Assembly: GCF_963667685.1 (NCBI RefSeq)
Contig: NZ_OY763930.1
Location: 1,408,501-1,472,500 of the forward strand
DNA: 64,000 nt
Direction: 5' to 3'
Origin: Maridesulfovibrio sp.
Lineage (GTDB): Bacteria; Desulfobacterota; Desulfovibrionia; Desulfovibrionales; Desulfovibrionaceae
Shown here: positions 21,010-30,845 of the stretch, piece by piece
Layout of the letters: every line of letters begins with the position of its first letter
How positions within the stretch are numbered: the first letter of the stretch is position 1
Notes under the pieces: model-generated
Databases searched by the model: none
The model's input: the letters and a program-made list of their open reading frames with translations, nothing else
Told to the model about the DNA's origin: nothing
Position numbers and translations under genes: made by a program

Positions 21010-23697
21010 ATGATGAGAGACTCTAAGTATATAATATTCAAGTATATTTCTTTGGCTGTAATTATCTTTGTTTTGCTTGATATTTTTATTCAGTACCAAC
21101 TTTATCAGCGTTACAGAAATGATCAGGTTTTGAATGTCTACCACCAGACATCTTCTTTACGTATGCGTATTGAAAAAGAAGTCAACAATAGCCTTACGAT
21201 GGTTAAAAGCCTTGCAGATTATGTTTCATTTCATCCTGAAATGGACAAAATTAATTGGGAAAATTTTTGCGAAGGAATATTGCCGAGATCCAATCTTATC
21301 CGGAGCATATCTATCGCTCCTGATTATGTTGTCAGTTTCGTGTATCCGCTCAAGAATAATGAAGCGGTTCTGGGGCTTGATTACAGACTGTTCCCTGAAC
21401 AATGGGATATGGTCAAAGAGGTCCATGACACAGGAAAGATGGTAGTCGCCGGACCAGTTGAATTGGTCCAAGGCGGAAAAGGGCTGATTGGGAGGGCTCC
21501 GGTCTATATAAGGTCGAATGAATATTTCTGGGGGATTGTTTCAGCCGTAATTGATGTTGACCTATTGATTGAAAAAACGGGGCTGAACCAGTCTTCCAAG
21601 CTTAGCGTAGCTATTAGGGGAACCGATGGGAAAGGAGCTGATGGAGCTGTATTTTTTGGTAATGAGAAGTTGTTTTCTCCTGATATGGAAGCCGTTACAA
21701 CGCAGGTTTCCCTCTCTAATGGTTCATGGGAGATAGCAGTAATGCCCGCTGGTGGATGGGGAATTATTCCGCCGGACTCATTTTTTCTGCATGGGATTAT
21801 GTTTCTCCTGATTCTCAGCATTTCTTTTTCTATTTATAAGATTATAACTAACAATGCTGAGGTGGATATGATCAGGTCCAACCTCAGCGAAGCACAATCA
21901 ATTGCCAGACTCGGAAACTGGTCCATGGATTTAATAAGTGGCAAGATATGGTTGTCTGATGAAACCTACCGCATATTTGGTATTGATAAAAAAGAATATT
22001 TACCTTCACAAAAAAAGTTTTTTTCTCTTGTCTATTCAGCAGATAAAAAAATTGTCTACGACACTTATATTGATGCCATGGAAAGCGGTAAATCCTATGC
22101 CCTTGATCACAGAATAGAAAGGCCTGATGGCAAAATACGTTATGTTTCTGCGCAGGGACGCTTTACTTATGATGAGGACGGTAGACCTGTGCGCAGTTAT
22201 GGTACCGTCCATGATATTACCGATCGCAAGCTGATGGAAAATCAACTCCGGGAAAGCAAGATACGTTTTGACCATGTTACTAAGAAACTCAGCCATCAGT
22301 TTATTTTTTTCTCGCACACCATGTCGGGCGAATTCATTCGTTTAAGTGAAGGTTTTAGCCATCTCGGGTATGGCTCACCTGATGTAGGAATCGGGAGAAA
22401 ATGGGTTGATTTATTCGAATTCAGCAAAGAGTCTTTAGCTTATGCCGTTGCTAAAAATTCGCAGGTATTTTCCGGAGAAGTAGAATCCGTTAAGTATGAA
22501 ATTGAATTTAAAACCCCGGACGGACAGGAGCGGTGTATGTCGATTTACGCCTATCTCGCGCATGACTTTGAGCGTGGAGAGGATGTATTTGAAGGCGTCG
22601 CCATTGATATAACTGAGCGAAAAGCACGTGAAGAGAGGGTGAAGACTCTAACACAGGCAATTGAGAATGCTCCGGTATCAGTTGTTATTACAGACACCAA
22701 AGGTAAGATTACATATGTTAACCCTTATTTTTGTAAAGAAACAGGCTTTTCCAAAGAAGAATCTATAGGGAATAGTCCAAGTATCCTCAAGTCCGGCGAA
22801 CATGACGGGGAATTTTATAAAGGAATGTGGGAGACGCTGGTAAACGGTGAAACATGGCGCGGTGAGGTTATCAACAGAAAGAAAGACGGGTCTTTTTACT
22901 GGGAATCAGCCTCAATTTCCCCGGTTTATAATCCTAAGGGGGAAGTGGTCAGTTATGTTGCCGTCAAGGAAGACATAAGCAACCAGAAGGAACTGGAGCG
23001 TTTGAAGTCTGATGTGGATCTGATTATGCGCCATAATCTTAAGACTCCTTTAAATGGAATTATGGGTCTCCCTGCGTTGCTGCGTATGGATGACAACCTG
23101 AATGAGCAGCAGCATGAATTGTTGAAAACAATTGAGAATTCAGGAAAGAACATGCTTCATATGATTGATATGTCATTGGACATGTTTAAGATGGAAACAG
23201 GTAAATATGAGTATTACCCCATGCAGATCGATGCTGTCGGTGTTGCGAGGCAGGTCATAGATAATTCCAGATCTAAAATTTCTGCCCAAAAAGTTGGGGT
23301 TGATCTTTTCGTTGATGGACAGCATGATTTCGCCGGAAAGTTACTTGTGTGGGGTGAGGAAAGACTAATCTACTCTCTTCTCTCCGGAGTCTTGGCCAAT
23401 GCGATTGAAGCTTCTCCTTCAGGAGAAAGAATTGTTGTCGAATTCGCACAAGATAAAGCTACTGTGATTACAGTCAGTAACAAAGGGGTAGTTCCGGAGC
23501 CTATCAGGGAAAGATTTTTTCATAAGTATGTTACCTATGGGAAAGAGGATGGGACAGGTTTAGGAACCTATTCAGCCAAATTGATGGCTGATGCGATGTT
23601 TTATGATATTGAAATGCAGACATATGATGAATTGCATGAGACAAAAATAGTAATAACAATTCCTCATGAGCGACCAGATAGACAGGATGGTTTTTAA
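21010..23697 (+). CDS. Membrane sensor histidine kinase (CHASE-PAS-PAS-PAS)
   Basis: The 895-residue kinase has a membrane anchor at residues 8-25, an extracytoplasmic CHASE-like sensor to about 255 (ending KGLIGRAPVYIRSNEYFWGIV), and a second membrane helix (about 258-280). Three PAS/PAC units follow, the third clearest (NAPVSVVITDTKGKITYVNP to YVAVKEDIS). The phosphoacceptor is probably His675 in MRHNLKTPLNGI, and the ATPase domain shows an N-box (LANAIEAS) and a G-box (DGTGLGTYSAK). CHASE domains sense small extracellular ligands; none can be named here. The stop overlaps the HD-GYP regulator start as TAATG, making that protein the likely partner. Confidence 0.88.
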   Translation: MMRDSKYIIFKYISLAVIIFVLLDIFIQYQLYQRYRNDQVLNVYHQTSSLRMRIEKEVNNSLTMVKSLADYVSFHPEMDKINWENFCEGILPRSNLIRSISIAPDYVVSFVYPLKNNEAVLGLDYRLFPEQWDMVKEVHDTGKMVVAGPVELVQGGKGLIGRAPVYIRSNEYFWGIVSAVIDVDLLIEKTGLNQSSKLSVAIRGTDGKGADGAVFFGNEKLFSPDMEAVTTQVSLSNGSWEIAVMPAGGWGIIPPDSFFLHGIMFLLILSISFSIYKIITNNAEVDMIRSNLSEAQSIARLGNWSMDLISGKIWLSDETYRIFGIDKKEYLPSQKKFFSLVYSADKKIVYDTYIDAMESGKSYALDHRIERPDGKIRYVSAQGRFTYDEDGRPVRSYGTVHDITDRKLMENQLRESKIRFDHVTKKLSHQFIFFSHTMSGEFIRLSEGFSHLGYGSPDVGIGRKWVDLFEFSKESLAYAVAKNSQVFSGEVESVKYEIEFKTPDGQERCMSIYAYLAHDFERGEDVFEGVAIDITERKAREERVKTLTQAIENAPVSVVITDTKGKITYVNPYFCKETGFSKEESIGNSPSILKSGEHDGEFYKGMWETLVNGETWRGEVINRKKDGSFYWESASISPVYNPKGEVVSYVAVKEDISNQKELERLKSDVDLIMRHNLKTPLNGIMGLPALLRMDDNLNEQQHELLKTIENSGKNMLHMIDMSLDMFKMETGKYEYYPMQIDAVGVARQVIDNSRSKISAQKVGVDLFVDGQHDFAGKLLVWGEERLIYSLLSGVLANAIEASPSGERIVVEFAQDKATVITVSNKGVVPEPIRERFFHKYVTYGKEDGTGLGTYSAKLMADAMFYDIEMQTYDELHETKIVITIPHERPDRQDGF

Positions 23698-24755
23698 TGG
23701 AACGCAAAAGGAAAATTCTAGTTGTGGACGATGAGCCGCACAATATTGTCTTACTTGAAGGTATTTTGAGCAAGTTTGGTCATGAAGTTGTGGGCGCGGA
23801 AAATGCTGTCGTGGCACTTGATGTGTTGGATCGTAGCTTTGATCTTGTTTTAAGTGATGTGATGATGCCTGTTATGAACGGCTTTGAATTTGTGACCAAA
23901 ATCAGGAAAAACGAAGAAACACAGGATATTCCTGTGATTATGGTCACAACTCTTTCACAGCGCGATGACCGTCTTAAGGCTGTCGAGGTTGGTGCAAACG
24001 ATTTTATAACCAAGCCCATCGATATTTTTGAGCTGAAGATCAGGACAGAATCGATGCTCAAGCAGAAAGCCCAGCATGACGAGATTAAGTTATTTCAAGC
24101 CGACCTTCATGAAATGGTGGAGAATAGGACTCTAGAGCTCAGGCAGGCCCTTGCCAAGCTCGACAAGGCACATGTTGATACCATTCAACATTTATGCGCT
24201 GCCGCTGAGTACAAGGATGAGGAAACAGCGAACCATCTGGTGCGTATGGCTGAATACAGCCGCATTATTGCTGAAAATATTGGATTGGATAAAAAGACGG
24301 TGCATCTTATTCACACAAGCGCACCCATGCATGACATCGGTAAGATCGGAATTCCGGACAGTATTCTGCTCAAACCCGGCACACTCACTGCTGAAGAATG
24401 GGAAGTGATGAAAAGACATGCCACTATCGGCGGGAATATTCTTTCCATGGGCAGCTCTGATTATATTAATATGGGATCGGTGATTGCTTTGAGCCACCAT
24501 GAAAAATGGGATGGTTCCGGGTATCCGAATGGTTTTTCTGGTGAAGAAATTCCTCTTCCCGGCAGGATATGTGCTGTCGCTGATGTCTTTGATGCTTTGA
24601 CCAGCAGACGTCCTTACAAAGAGCCTTTCAGTATCGAAAAGTCATTGGATATCATGAAAGATGGGCGCGGTAACCATTTTGATCCACAGCTTATTGATAT
24701 ATTTTTTGAAAATATTGATGAAGTTGTTGAGATACAGAAGAGTCGCGGGGACTAG
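23697..24755 (+). CDS. Response regulator with HD-GYP phosphodiesterase domain
   Basis: The 352-residue protein joins a receiver domain to an HD-GYP output domain, the RpfG plan. The receiver has the acidic pair in VVDDEPHN and the phosphoacceptor Asp54 (LSDVMMPVMNG), with Lys near residue 105 (ITKPID). A coiled coil leads to the HD-GYP domain, with HDIGKIGIPD and HHEKWDGSGYPNG, including the full metal-ligand and GYP set, so it should hydrolyse cyclic di-GMP. It is coupled by TAATG to the CHASE/PAS kinase, so the pair likely turns an external signal into lower c-di-GMP. A terminator follows. Confidence 0.92.
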   Translation: MERKRKILVVDDEPHNIVLLEGILSKFGHEVVGAENAVVALDVLDRSFDLVLSDVMMPVMNGFEFVTKIRKNEETQDIPVIMVTTLSQRDDRLKAVEVGANDFITKPIDIFELKIRTESMLKQKAQHDEIKLFQADLHEMVENRTLELRQALAKLDKAHVDTIQHLCAAAEYKDEETANHLVRMAEYSRIIAENIGLDKKTVHLIHTSAPMHDIGKIGIPDSILLKPGTLTAEEWEVMKRHATIGGNILSMGSSDYINMGSVIALSHHEKWDGSGYPNGFSGEEIPLPGRICAVADVFDALTSRRPYKEPFSIEKSLDIMKDGRGNHFDPQLIDIFFENIDEVVEIQKSRGD

Positions 24756-24784
24756 TTTCAGCCGGGATTAAAATTATTCTTAAA

Positions 24785-24828
24785 AAAAACGGCCTTGTGC
24801 ATTATTTAAATATGCATAAGGCCGTTTT
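24785..24828 (+). terminator. Terminator of the kinase/HD-GYP operon
   Basis: Long stem AAAACGGCCTT / AAGGCCGTTTT extended by a TGCAT/ATGCA inner stem, followed by a short T-run; symmetrical enough to act on both strands. Confidence 0.88.
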
Positions 24829-25020
24829 TAATATTGATATTTGATTTTTTTTTTTGAAATTAAGCATGATAAAAAATGTATGGTTTATTTATGTATATTC
24901 GGTGTATAGCCGGGCAATTAATTTCGTGGCATTTATTTTTTATGCTGATTGTTATTTCCATAGTTTGCAGCTGTAGATTTTTATTCAGCAAAATTTTTTA
25001 TAATAGAGGCTAAGAATATA

Positions 25021-26031
25021 ATGAGAAACAAAATACTCTCTTTTATATCAGTATTTATAGTTTTTATATGTTCTTTTTGGTTTAGTTTTTGTACTTCGTC
25101 AGCACATGCATCATCACCAGAGACATTTAAGGCAGTGCAGGCATCAAGAGTGGTAACACTGGTTGGATTTACCCGACCAAGAGTGGCCATGACTCTGGTA
25201 AGCGAAGAATCAGCCGTTTGCGTAAAAGTTTATTGCGATGTGGGTGACACTATCGACAGCAGCGGTCATTTTGCTGAGCTGGACCCCACATTTATAAAGC
25301 TGGAGATAGCCCAGTTACAGTCCGATCTTAAAAGATTGCGCGCAGACCTTACTTACTATGACAAGGAAGCCAAGCGTTACACCAAGTTGGTAAAACGCAA
25401 TACCGCAGCCCAGTCCGAACTTGATTTGCATATCCGAAATTTTGAATCTGCCGAAGCGTTACTGCGGTCCACCCAGCTTAAGCTCAATGTGGACCGGGAA
25501 CATCTGCGCCGTTACACCCTGCGCGGTCCCGAAGGTTGGCGGATAATCAAGCGCTATATCGAACCGGGGGAATGGGTTAATAAAGGTGAGAAAGTTGCTG
25601 AGCTTGGTAATTTCAAGACCCTTCTGGTTCCTTACGCTTTAACCATCCCTGAACTCAAAAAAGTACGTAACTTAAAGAAGATAATTTTTAAACTTCCAGA
25701 TCTCGGTATTAAAGTTCCTGCTCATTTAGAGCGTATTTCACCCGGTTTTGATCCTGAGACCAGGAAAGTGGAAGTGGATTTTGAAATCAGTAAAGGAGAT
25801 TTTGAGTTCCGTGGCGGATTGCGTACTGAGCTGGAGATCAAGATGCCCGATCCCGGTGGGGCTGTAGAAGTACCTCAATCAGCGTTGCTTAAAGCATATG
25901 ATGATAACTTTATTGTCCGCCCCGACGGCGTGCGTGTGAAAGTGCTGATGCTTGGTGATACCGAAGACGGTAAAGTAAGAGTCTCCTCAAGGGCAGTTAA
26001 AGTCGGCGAAGAGTTTCTCCTGAAACCATAA
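25021..26031 (+). CDS. RND efflux periplasmic adaptor (membrane fusion protein)
   Basis: The 336-residue protein has an N-terminal signal (MRNKILSFISVFIVFICSFW, likely cleaved after AHA near residue 30). The fold reads barrel-sandwich lipoyl half (VCVKVYCDVGDTIDSSGHFAELD), coiled-coil hairpin (EIAQLQSDLKRLRADLTYY to NVDREHLRRY), second lipoyl half (YIEPGEWVNKGEKVAELGN), then beta-barrel and membrane-proximal parts. This is the HlyD/AcrA-type adaptor that links an inner-membrane RND pump to an outer-membrane channel. It precedes the pump gene by 39 bases with no terminator; no TolC-type gene is here. The coiled coil is short. Confidence 0.88.
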   Translation: MRNKILSFISVFIVFICSFWFSFCTSSAHASSPETFKAVQASRVVTLVGFTRPRVAMTLVSEESAVCVKVYCDVGDTIDSSGHFAELDPTFIKLEIAQLQSDLKRLRADLTYYDKEAKRYTKLVKRNTAAQSELDLHIRNFESAEALLRSTQLKLNVDREHLRRYTLRGPEGWRIIKRYIEPGEWVNKGEKVAELGNFKTLLVPYALTIPELKKVRNLKKIIFKLPDLGIKVPAHLERISPGFDPETRKVEVDFEISKGDFEFRGGLRTELEIKMPDPGGAVEVPQSALLKAYDDNFIVRPDGVRVKVLMLGDTEDGKVRVSSRAVKVGEEFLLKP

Positions 26032-26070
26032 GGTTCAGGCTGTTTTCCGAAGGTCCGGAGGATTCATTAC

Positions 26071-29000
26071 ATGAAAAAATTAGTAAGTTTTACTCTGAAG
26101 CAAACAGTTTTTATCAACATTATTTTTATTTTGTTGATGATTGTTGGAGTCTTCAGCATGGCCGATTTGCCTGTTGAGCGTTATCCAAATGTTCACATGG
26201 GCAAAGTTGTCATTTCCGGTTTTTTGCCCGGAGCCTCGCCATCGGAAGTGGAAGCCCTTGTAACCAAGAAGATTGAGGACGCTCTGGATGACCTTGAAAA
26301 TGTGGAATACATCCGCTCAAGATCGTTCAGGGAACGCACCAGCATCATGGTTAAGTTCCTAGATGATACCGATTACGCCAAGGGTTATGATGAACTCCGT
26401 TTCCGAGTTTTGTCCATTCAGAACGATTTGCCCCGTGAGATGGACCCGCCCACTTTTACAGAGATTAATGTCAGCGAATGGCTTCCGGTTATCAGAGTCT
26501 GCCTTGTGGGTGATCGGGCCAACCGCGCCCTGTCTATGATGGCTGACGAGATGAAAGTTCAGCTGCGCAAAATTTCCGGCGTCAACGAGGTTGAGATTGA
26601 AGGGGAGTACACGAGAGAATTTCATGTAAACCTTGATCCGCACAAACTGGTGCGTTTCAAGCTGACATTTGATGATGTTGCCCGTGCTCTGGCTGATGCC
26701 AACATTTCTATTCCGGCTGGTGATTTCTCAGGAGTTGGCGGAGAATATGTCATTGTTGTTGATGAACGGTTCCGCACCCGTGAGGAAATAGCCGCAACCA
26801 TAGTGCGTATGGACGGAGACGGTTCATTTGTTACCGTTGGCGATGTACTTAGCGATGCGCGGGTTTCCTACCGTGATCCACAGGTGATCACCTCCATTAA
26901 CGGTCGTGACGCGGTTACTCTTAAGATTGTAAAATCATTGGGCGGTAACGCGGTTTCCATTGCCGAGGATGTTGAAAGAATTGCCGATTCGTTTCGTGCA
27001 CAACTGGAAAAGGAAGGTGTTGAACTTATCCTGACCAGTGATCAGAGACTGCATATTGAAGATGCCATCAACACACTGGGTATGAACCTTATGGTTGGGA
27101 TTGTGCTCGTCTTTGTGGTTATTTATCTGGTTATGGGCTTTAGGAATGCCATGCTGACCACAGTTGGGGTTCCTTTTTCCTTTCTTGTAACCATGATTAT
27201 TATGAAACTGACCGGTAACTCGCTTAACCAGATTACACTTTTTTCCTTTGTATTGGTCAGCGGTATCATTGTTGATGATGCCATTGTCGTGGTCGAGAAT
27301 GTGTTCCGTCATGTGCAGGAAGGTAAAACGCTGGAAAAAGCTGTGGTCGATGGTACTTCAGAAGTATTTCTGCCTGTTGTCTCTGCTACCGCTACAACCG
27401 TCGCGGCATTTCTGCCTATGCTGATTATGACCGGATCCACCGGGGAATTTTTCGCTCAGGTTCCTAAGGCGGTATCCTTTGCGCTTATTGCTTCGTTGAT
27501 CGAGTGTCTGATGATACTACCTCCTCATTTTCTGGATTGGCCCGGTGCCAAGGGGTTGATGAAGAACCGTGAGAAGCATACCCGCGAGCCCGCATTCATG
27601 CGGTCGTTGCGCAGCTTGACTGATAAGCTTCTGTCTGTGGTTATCAGGTTCAGATTTATTTCTTTAGCTGTTGTGTTCGGTTCTTTTGTTGTGGCTTTGA
27701 TTATTCTTGGGGTTTCTGTTTCAGGAAAATTACCGCTTATTAAGATTAAATTTTATCCTGATGATTATTCTCTTTACTACATAGAGCTTGAAGGTCCGGA
27801 ATCCACTCCTATTGAGCTTACTTCTGATAAGTTGAAGCGAATTTCTGTTTTTATTGAAAAGATGGGGCCGGGAATGGCTAAATCAGCTTCTGCTTTTGCC
27901 GGATTCTATTTTAATGAAGACTATGAAATGGTTCACGGCTCGAACCTTGGTAATATTGTGGTTGAGCTTCCAGCCAAGGATAAGCAGTCTTTTGCTGACG
28001 CACCGGAAAATGATCCGGGTGCGCATCTGGAATTTATCCGCAAGGAGCTTGATAAATTAGCTGAACCCGGCTGGACTTTCCGTGTACGGCCTGAAAAGGA
28101 TGGTCCGCCTTCAGGTAAGGATATTAATATCCGGGTACTTGGTGCAGACCACGAATCTGTTAAAGGACTGACAGCCGATATTCTGAAATTTATCAAAGGA
28201 AATGATAAACTCGGTCCGCATCTGGTTAATATCGCAACCGATGATGGCACACCTAACCGTATTTTCAGATTCAAGCCGATAAATGAAAGGGTGGCTGAAT
28301 ACGGATTGACACCGAAACAGGTTGCCAGTCTTTCCGGTTCGGTGCTTGATGGCCGTTTTGTTGGTAAATTTCGCCTTTCAGACGAAGATGTTGACCTGAG
28401 GTTGAAGATTGACCCCCGTTATTTGAATACCCCTGAGGATGCCCTTTCCGTGCCTGTGCTGGAACAGAATGAAAGCCCGGTACGTATCGGTGATATATGC
28501 GATGTTTCCATTTACATGGAAGCAGGACAGTTCAACCGCTTTATGAGCCAGCGGGCAGTGACTATAACCGCCAATATCAAGCCCGGATCGCGGTTGTCTT
28601 CCCCGGCTGCGGTGAACATGGTCAGCAATTATTATGATACTGTGCGAACCGAATATCCCGGCGCGACCATCAACTTTTCCGGTGAATTTGAATCCACCAG
28701 GAAATCATATACATCGCTCGTGTACGCCTTCATTACAGCCATCCTGATTATATATCTGATTTTGGCCACCCAGTTTCAGTCATATGTACAGCCGGTTATA
28801 ATTCTTTCTGCGGTAGTTTTTTCGCTGACCGGTGTTATTCTGGGGACGTTCTTTTCCCAGACCATTTTTACGGTCAACAGTTTTATAGCTACTGTTGGTG
28901 TAACCGGGGTTGTAGTAAACGACTCACTGGTGCTGCTGGATTTTATGAATAAACTTTATAAATCAGGCATGAATCGCAAGGACGCAATGCGCGAAGGTGT

Positions 29001-29235
29001 CCGTATACGTCTGCGGCCTATCCTTTTGACGACCCTGACCACAACGCTTGGTCTGCTGCCAATGGCGGTGGGGTTTCCTTCCTATTCTCTTGTATGGGGG
29101 GGCATGGCGACCACATTCGTGACCGGGTTGTGCACAGCGACTTTCCTGACCCTGTTTATTATCCCTGTTGAATGGGATTTGCTGATGGGATTTATGGAAT
29201 GGAAAGCGAACCGGAAGAATACTCATCCAATTTAA
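26071..29235 (+). CDS. RND-family multidrug/hydrophobe efflux pump
   Basis: The 1054-residue protein is an AcrB-like RND permease with 12 membrane segments: TM1 near residue 12, then a large periplasmic domain, TM2-7 (about 340-560, containing GIIVDDAIVVVENVFRH, the proton-relay Asp pair), a second periplasmic domain, and TM8-12 ending in LFIIPVEW. PVERYPNV near residue 32 is the usual DVxxYPxV start motif. It exports hydrophobic compounds by proton antiport; the substrate is not predictable. Cotranscription with the adaptor gene upstream is likely. A strong hairpin lies about 105 bases downstream. Confidence 0.93.
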   Translation: MKKLVSFTLKQTVFINIIFILLMIVGVFSMADLPVERYPNVHMGKVVISGFLPGASPSEVEALVTKKIEDALDDLENVEYIRSRSFRERTSIMVKFLDDTDYAKGYDELRFRVLSIQNDLPREMDPPTFTEINVSEWLPVIRVCLVGDRANRALSMMADEMKVQLRKISGVNEVEIEGEYTREFHVNLDPHKLVRFKLTFDDVARALADANISIPAGDFSGVGGEYVIVVDERFRTREEIAATIVRMDGDGSFVTVGDVLSDARVSYRDPQVITSINGRDAVTLKIVKSLGGNAVSIAEDVERIADSFRAQLEKEGVELILTSDQRLHIEDAINTLGMNLMVGIVLVFVVIYLVMGFRNAMLTTVGVPFSFLVTMIIMKLTGNSLNQITLFSFVLVSGIIVDDAIVVVENVFRHVQEGKTLEKAVVDGTSEVFLPVVSATATTVAAFLPMLIMTGSTGEFFAQVPKAVSFALIASLIECLMILPPHFLDWPGAKGLMKNREKHTREPAFMRSLRSLTDKLLSVVIRFRFISLAVVFGSFVVALIILGVSVSGKLPLIKIKFYPDDYSLYYIELEGPESTPIELTSDKLKRISVFIEKMGPGMAKSASAFAGFYFNEDYEMVHGSNLGNIVVELPAKDKQSFADAPENDPGAHLEFIRKELDKLAEPGWTFRVRPEKDGPPSGKDINIRVLGADHESVKGLTADILKFIKGNDKLGPHLVNIATDDGTPNRIFRFKPINERVAEYGLTPKQVASLSGSVLDGRFVGKFRLSDEDVDLRLKIDPRYLNTPEDALSVPVLEQNESPVRIGDICDVSIYMEAGQFNRFMSQRAVTITANIKPGSRLSSPAAVNMVSNYYDTVRTEYPGATINFSGEFESTRKSYTSLVYAFITAILIIYLILATQFQSYVQPVIILSAVVFSLTGVILGTFFSQTIFTVNSFIATVGVTGVVVNDSLVLLDFMNKLYKSGMNRKDAMREGVRIRLRPILLTTLTTTLGLLPMAVGFPSYSLVWGGMATTFVTGLCTATFLTLFIIPVEWDLLMGFMEWKANRKNTHPI

Positions 29236-29308
29236 GGCTTAGGCGATTCTCCGCGGGCCTGAGTGGATGTCTTAGAAGCGTTTCGCGTGATTGGTATAAT
29301 TGTGTTTA

Positions 29309-29317
29309 GCCTCCGGC
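29309..29317 (+). repeat. GCCTCCGGC dispersed intergenic element, copy 1
   Basis: Nine-base core GCCTCCGGC in the intergenic space after the RND pump, the same core seen at 42667, 47556 and (inverted, one change) 48805. It is short here, without the following hairpin. Confidence 0.35.
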
Positions 29318-29340
29318 AGGGTCGTGAAGGCATCAATAAA

Positions 29341-29373
29341 AATGGTGGCTCTGTTTTTAACAGAGCCACCATT
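29341..29373. terminator. Bidirectional terminator between RND pump and rsgA
   Basis: Perfect 13 bp stem AATGGTGGCTCTG / CAGAGCCACCATT with a TTTTTAA loop, between two convergent genes and a few bases from the rsgA stop. Confidence 0.85.
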
Positions 29374-29376
29374 TAT

Positions 29377-30453
29377 TTATTTTCTTTTATCACTCTTCAA
29401 CGATCTTCGAATCAGTTTGGACAGGGCCTTTTCTTTGGCTTTCCTTTGCTGACGCTTTTTATCGTTCACTCTGCTTTCAATGAATGAAAGCTCGGCACGC
29501 ATATCAGAATAGTTTTCATAGCGCGCAACTTCCAATGAACCGTCGATCAAAAGTTCACGAACAGCGCAACCGGGTTCATTCTGGTGGGTGCAGTTTCGGA
29601 ATCGGCATCTCTTCGCTGCTTCATTAATATCACTGTATGCTTCATCCAGACTTTCCAGACTTCCCCATAGCTGAAGCTCACGCATACCGGGAGTGTCTAT
29701 AACCATGGCCCCGCTTGGCAGGAAGAACAACTCCTTGTGGGTTGTTGTGTGCCTGCCCCGCAGGTCGGTTTCACGCAGTTTTCCGGTTTTAAGGGTTTCC
29801 ATGCCCAATAGACAATTTATCAGGGAAGATTTTCCAACCCCGGATTGTCCGCTGAAGGCCAATGTAGAACCTTTTTCAAAACTCTTCGAAAAATTGTCTA
29901 CGCCTTCACCGGTTACTGCGCTTATTAAATGGATAGGTATATTTCCAGCAATGCTCTCGGCCTGTAGTATGGCAGATTCCCTGTCGGAACAAAGGTCAGC
30001 CTTATTCAGGACGATTACCGGTCTGGCTCCGCCTTCCAATGTCATGGCAATAAACCGTTCTATAGAACGGAGGTTGAAGTTCCTGCCGCCGTCCAGCCCG
30101 CAGACTATGCACAGGTAATCAATGTTGGCCGCGACCACCTGTTCCTGTATTTCTTTCCCGGAGCTGTTGCGGGAAAACGCACTTGTACGGTTCAGAACCT
30201 GCTCTATCTGAGCGTAGTCCCCACATTTTCTGAAAACAACCCAGTCGCCAACAGTAGGGTAGTCAGAGCGGGCAAGAGCTGTAAAATGGAAATGTCCTGA
30301 AACATCGCCACAAAGAATTCCTTCTTCCGTGTACAGGGTGTATTGCTGGCGCACTTCCTTCAAAACACGCCCTGCACTCAGCCCTTGTTTTTGGTAAGGC
30401 AGGAATTGATCTTCAAATGAATTGTTCCAGCCAATTTCTTTTAGGTTGATCAT
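29377..30453 (-). CDS. rsgA: Ribosome small-subunit biogenesis GTPase RsgA
   Basis: RsgA is a circularly permuted GTPase that helps late 30S maturation. The 358 residues show an OB-fold N-terminus (HFHFTALARSDYPTVGDWVV), then GTPase motifs in permuted order: G4 LNKADL, G5 SAVTGEG, G1 FSGQSGVGKSSLIN, switch region RGRHTTTHKE and G3 DTPGMREL. The zinc site is CRFRNCTHQNEPGC near residue 290. A basic C-terminal tail (KKRQQRKAKEKALSK) probably contacts rRNA. The ATG overlaps the stop of the RNHCP gene by ATGA, so both are one operon. Confidence 0.95.
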   Translation of the reverse strand: MINLKEIGWNNSFEDQFLPYQKQGLSAGRVLKEVRQQYTLYTEEGILCGDVSGHFHFTALARSDYPTVGDWVVFRKCGDYAQIEQVLNRTSAFSRNSSGKEIQEQVVAANIDYLCIVCGLDGGRNFNLRSIERFIAMTLEGGARPVIVLNKADLCSDRESAILQAESIAGNIPIHLISAVTGEGVDNFSKSFEKGSTLAFSGQSGVGKSSLINCLLGMETLKTGKLRETDLRGRHTTTHKELFFLPSGAMVIDTPGMRELQLWGSLESLDEAYSDINEAAKRCRFRNCTHQNEPGCAVRELLIDGSLEVARYENYSDMRAELSFIESRVNDKKRQQRKAKEKALSKLIRRSLKSDKRK

Positions 30454-30845
30454 AGCCCACCGCCCATCTGCTGGCGTTCAATTCTTTCCAGAGCGATATT
30501 CGCCGGAAAGGGTAATTGAGTGATGAGGCGTGCAGCCAGTGTAAACAGCACTACTTCATTGTCGTCGCCGGCAATACGGTTTGCGCGGATGAATCCGCAC
30601 TTTCGGCAGCGGTGAATTACTGCGCATTCCTTGTTTTCTTTAATCCATAACCCGATCGGCTCCATGATCCCTCTACAACCGGAGCGTCTATCCCCGATTT
30701 TCATGTCCATATGCTTGCTGTGCAGGCAATGTGGGCAATGGTTTCGGTTCTGGGTTCCGCTAAGCGGAGAAGGCACTGTGAGCCCGCAATTTTCGCAAAT
30801 AAACGGCTTGGTATCGATATGGACGGGTTTCTGTTGTCTAGACAT
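30450..30845 (-). CDS. RNHCP-domain zinc-ribbon protein
   Basis: The 131-residue protein carries CENCG near residue 18 and the name-giving RNHCPHC motif near residue 36, followed by a second CxxC (HRCRKCGFI). This is the RNHCP domain family, small zinc proteins of unknown function that are often next to rsgA. ATG 30845 follows AGGAG by seven bases and is preferred to the start at 30875. The gene overlaps rsgA by four bases (ATGA), which suggests both act in ribosome biogenesis, an inference from neighbourhood only. Confidence 0.82.
   Translation of the reverse strand: MSRQQKPVHIDTKPFICENCGLTVPSPLSGTQNRNHCPHCLHSKHMDMKIGDRRSGCRGIMEPIGLWIKENKECAVIHRCRKCGFIRANRIAGDDNEVVLFTLAARLITQLPFPANIALERIERQQMGGGL

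Noticed and set aside
24829-25020. AT-rich stretch before the RND adaptor as a possible sRNA
   Set aside because: No promoter pair or hairpin with T-run that is separate from the neighbouring terminator.
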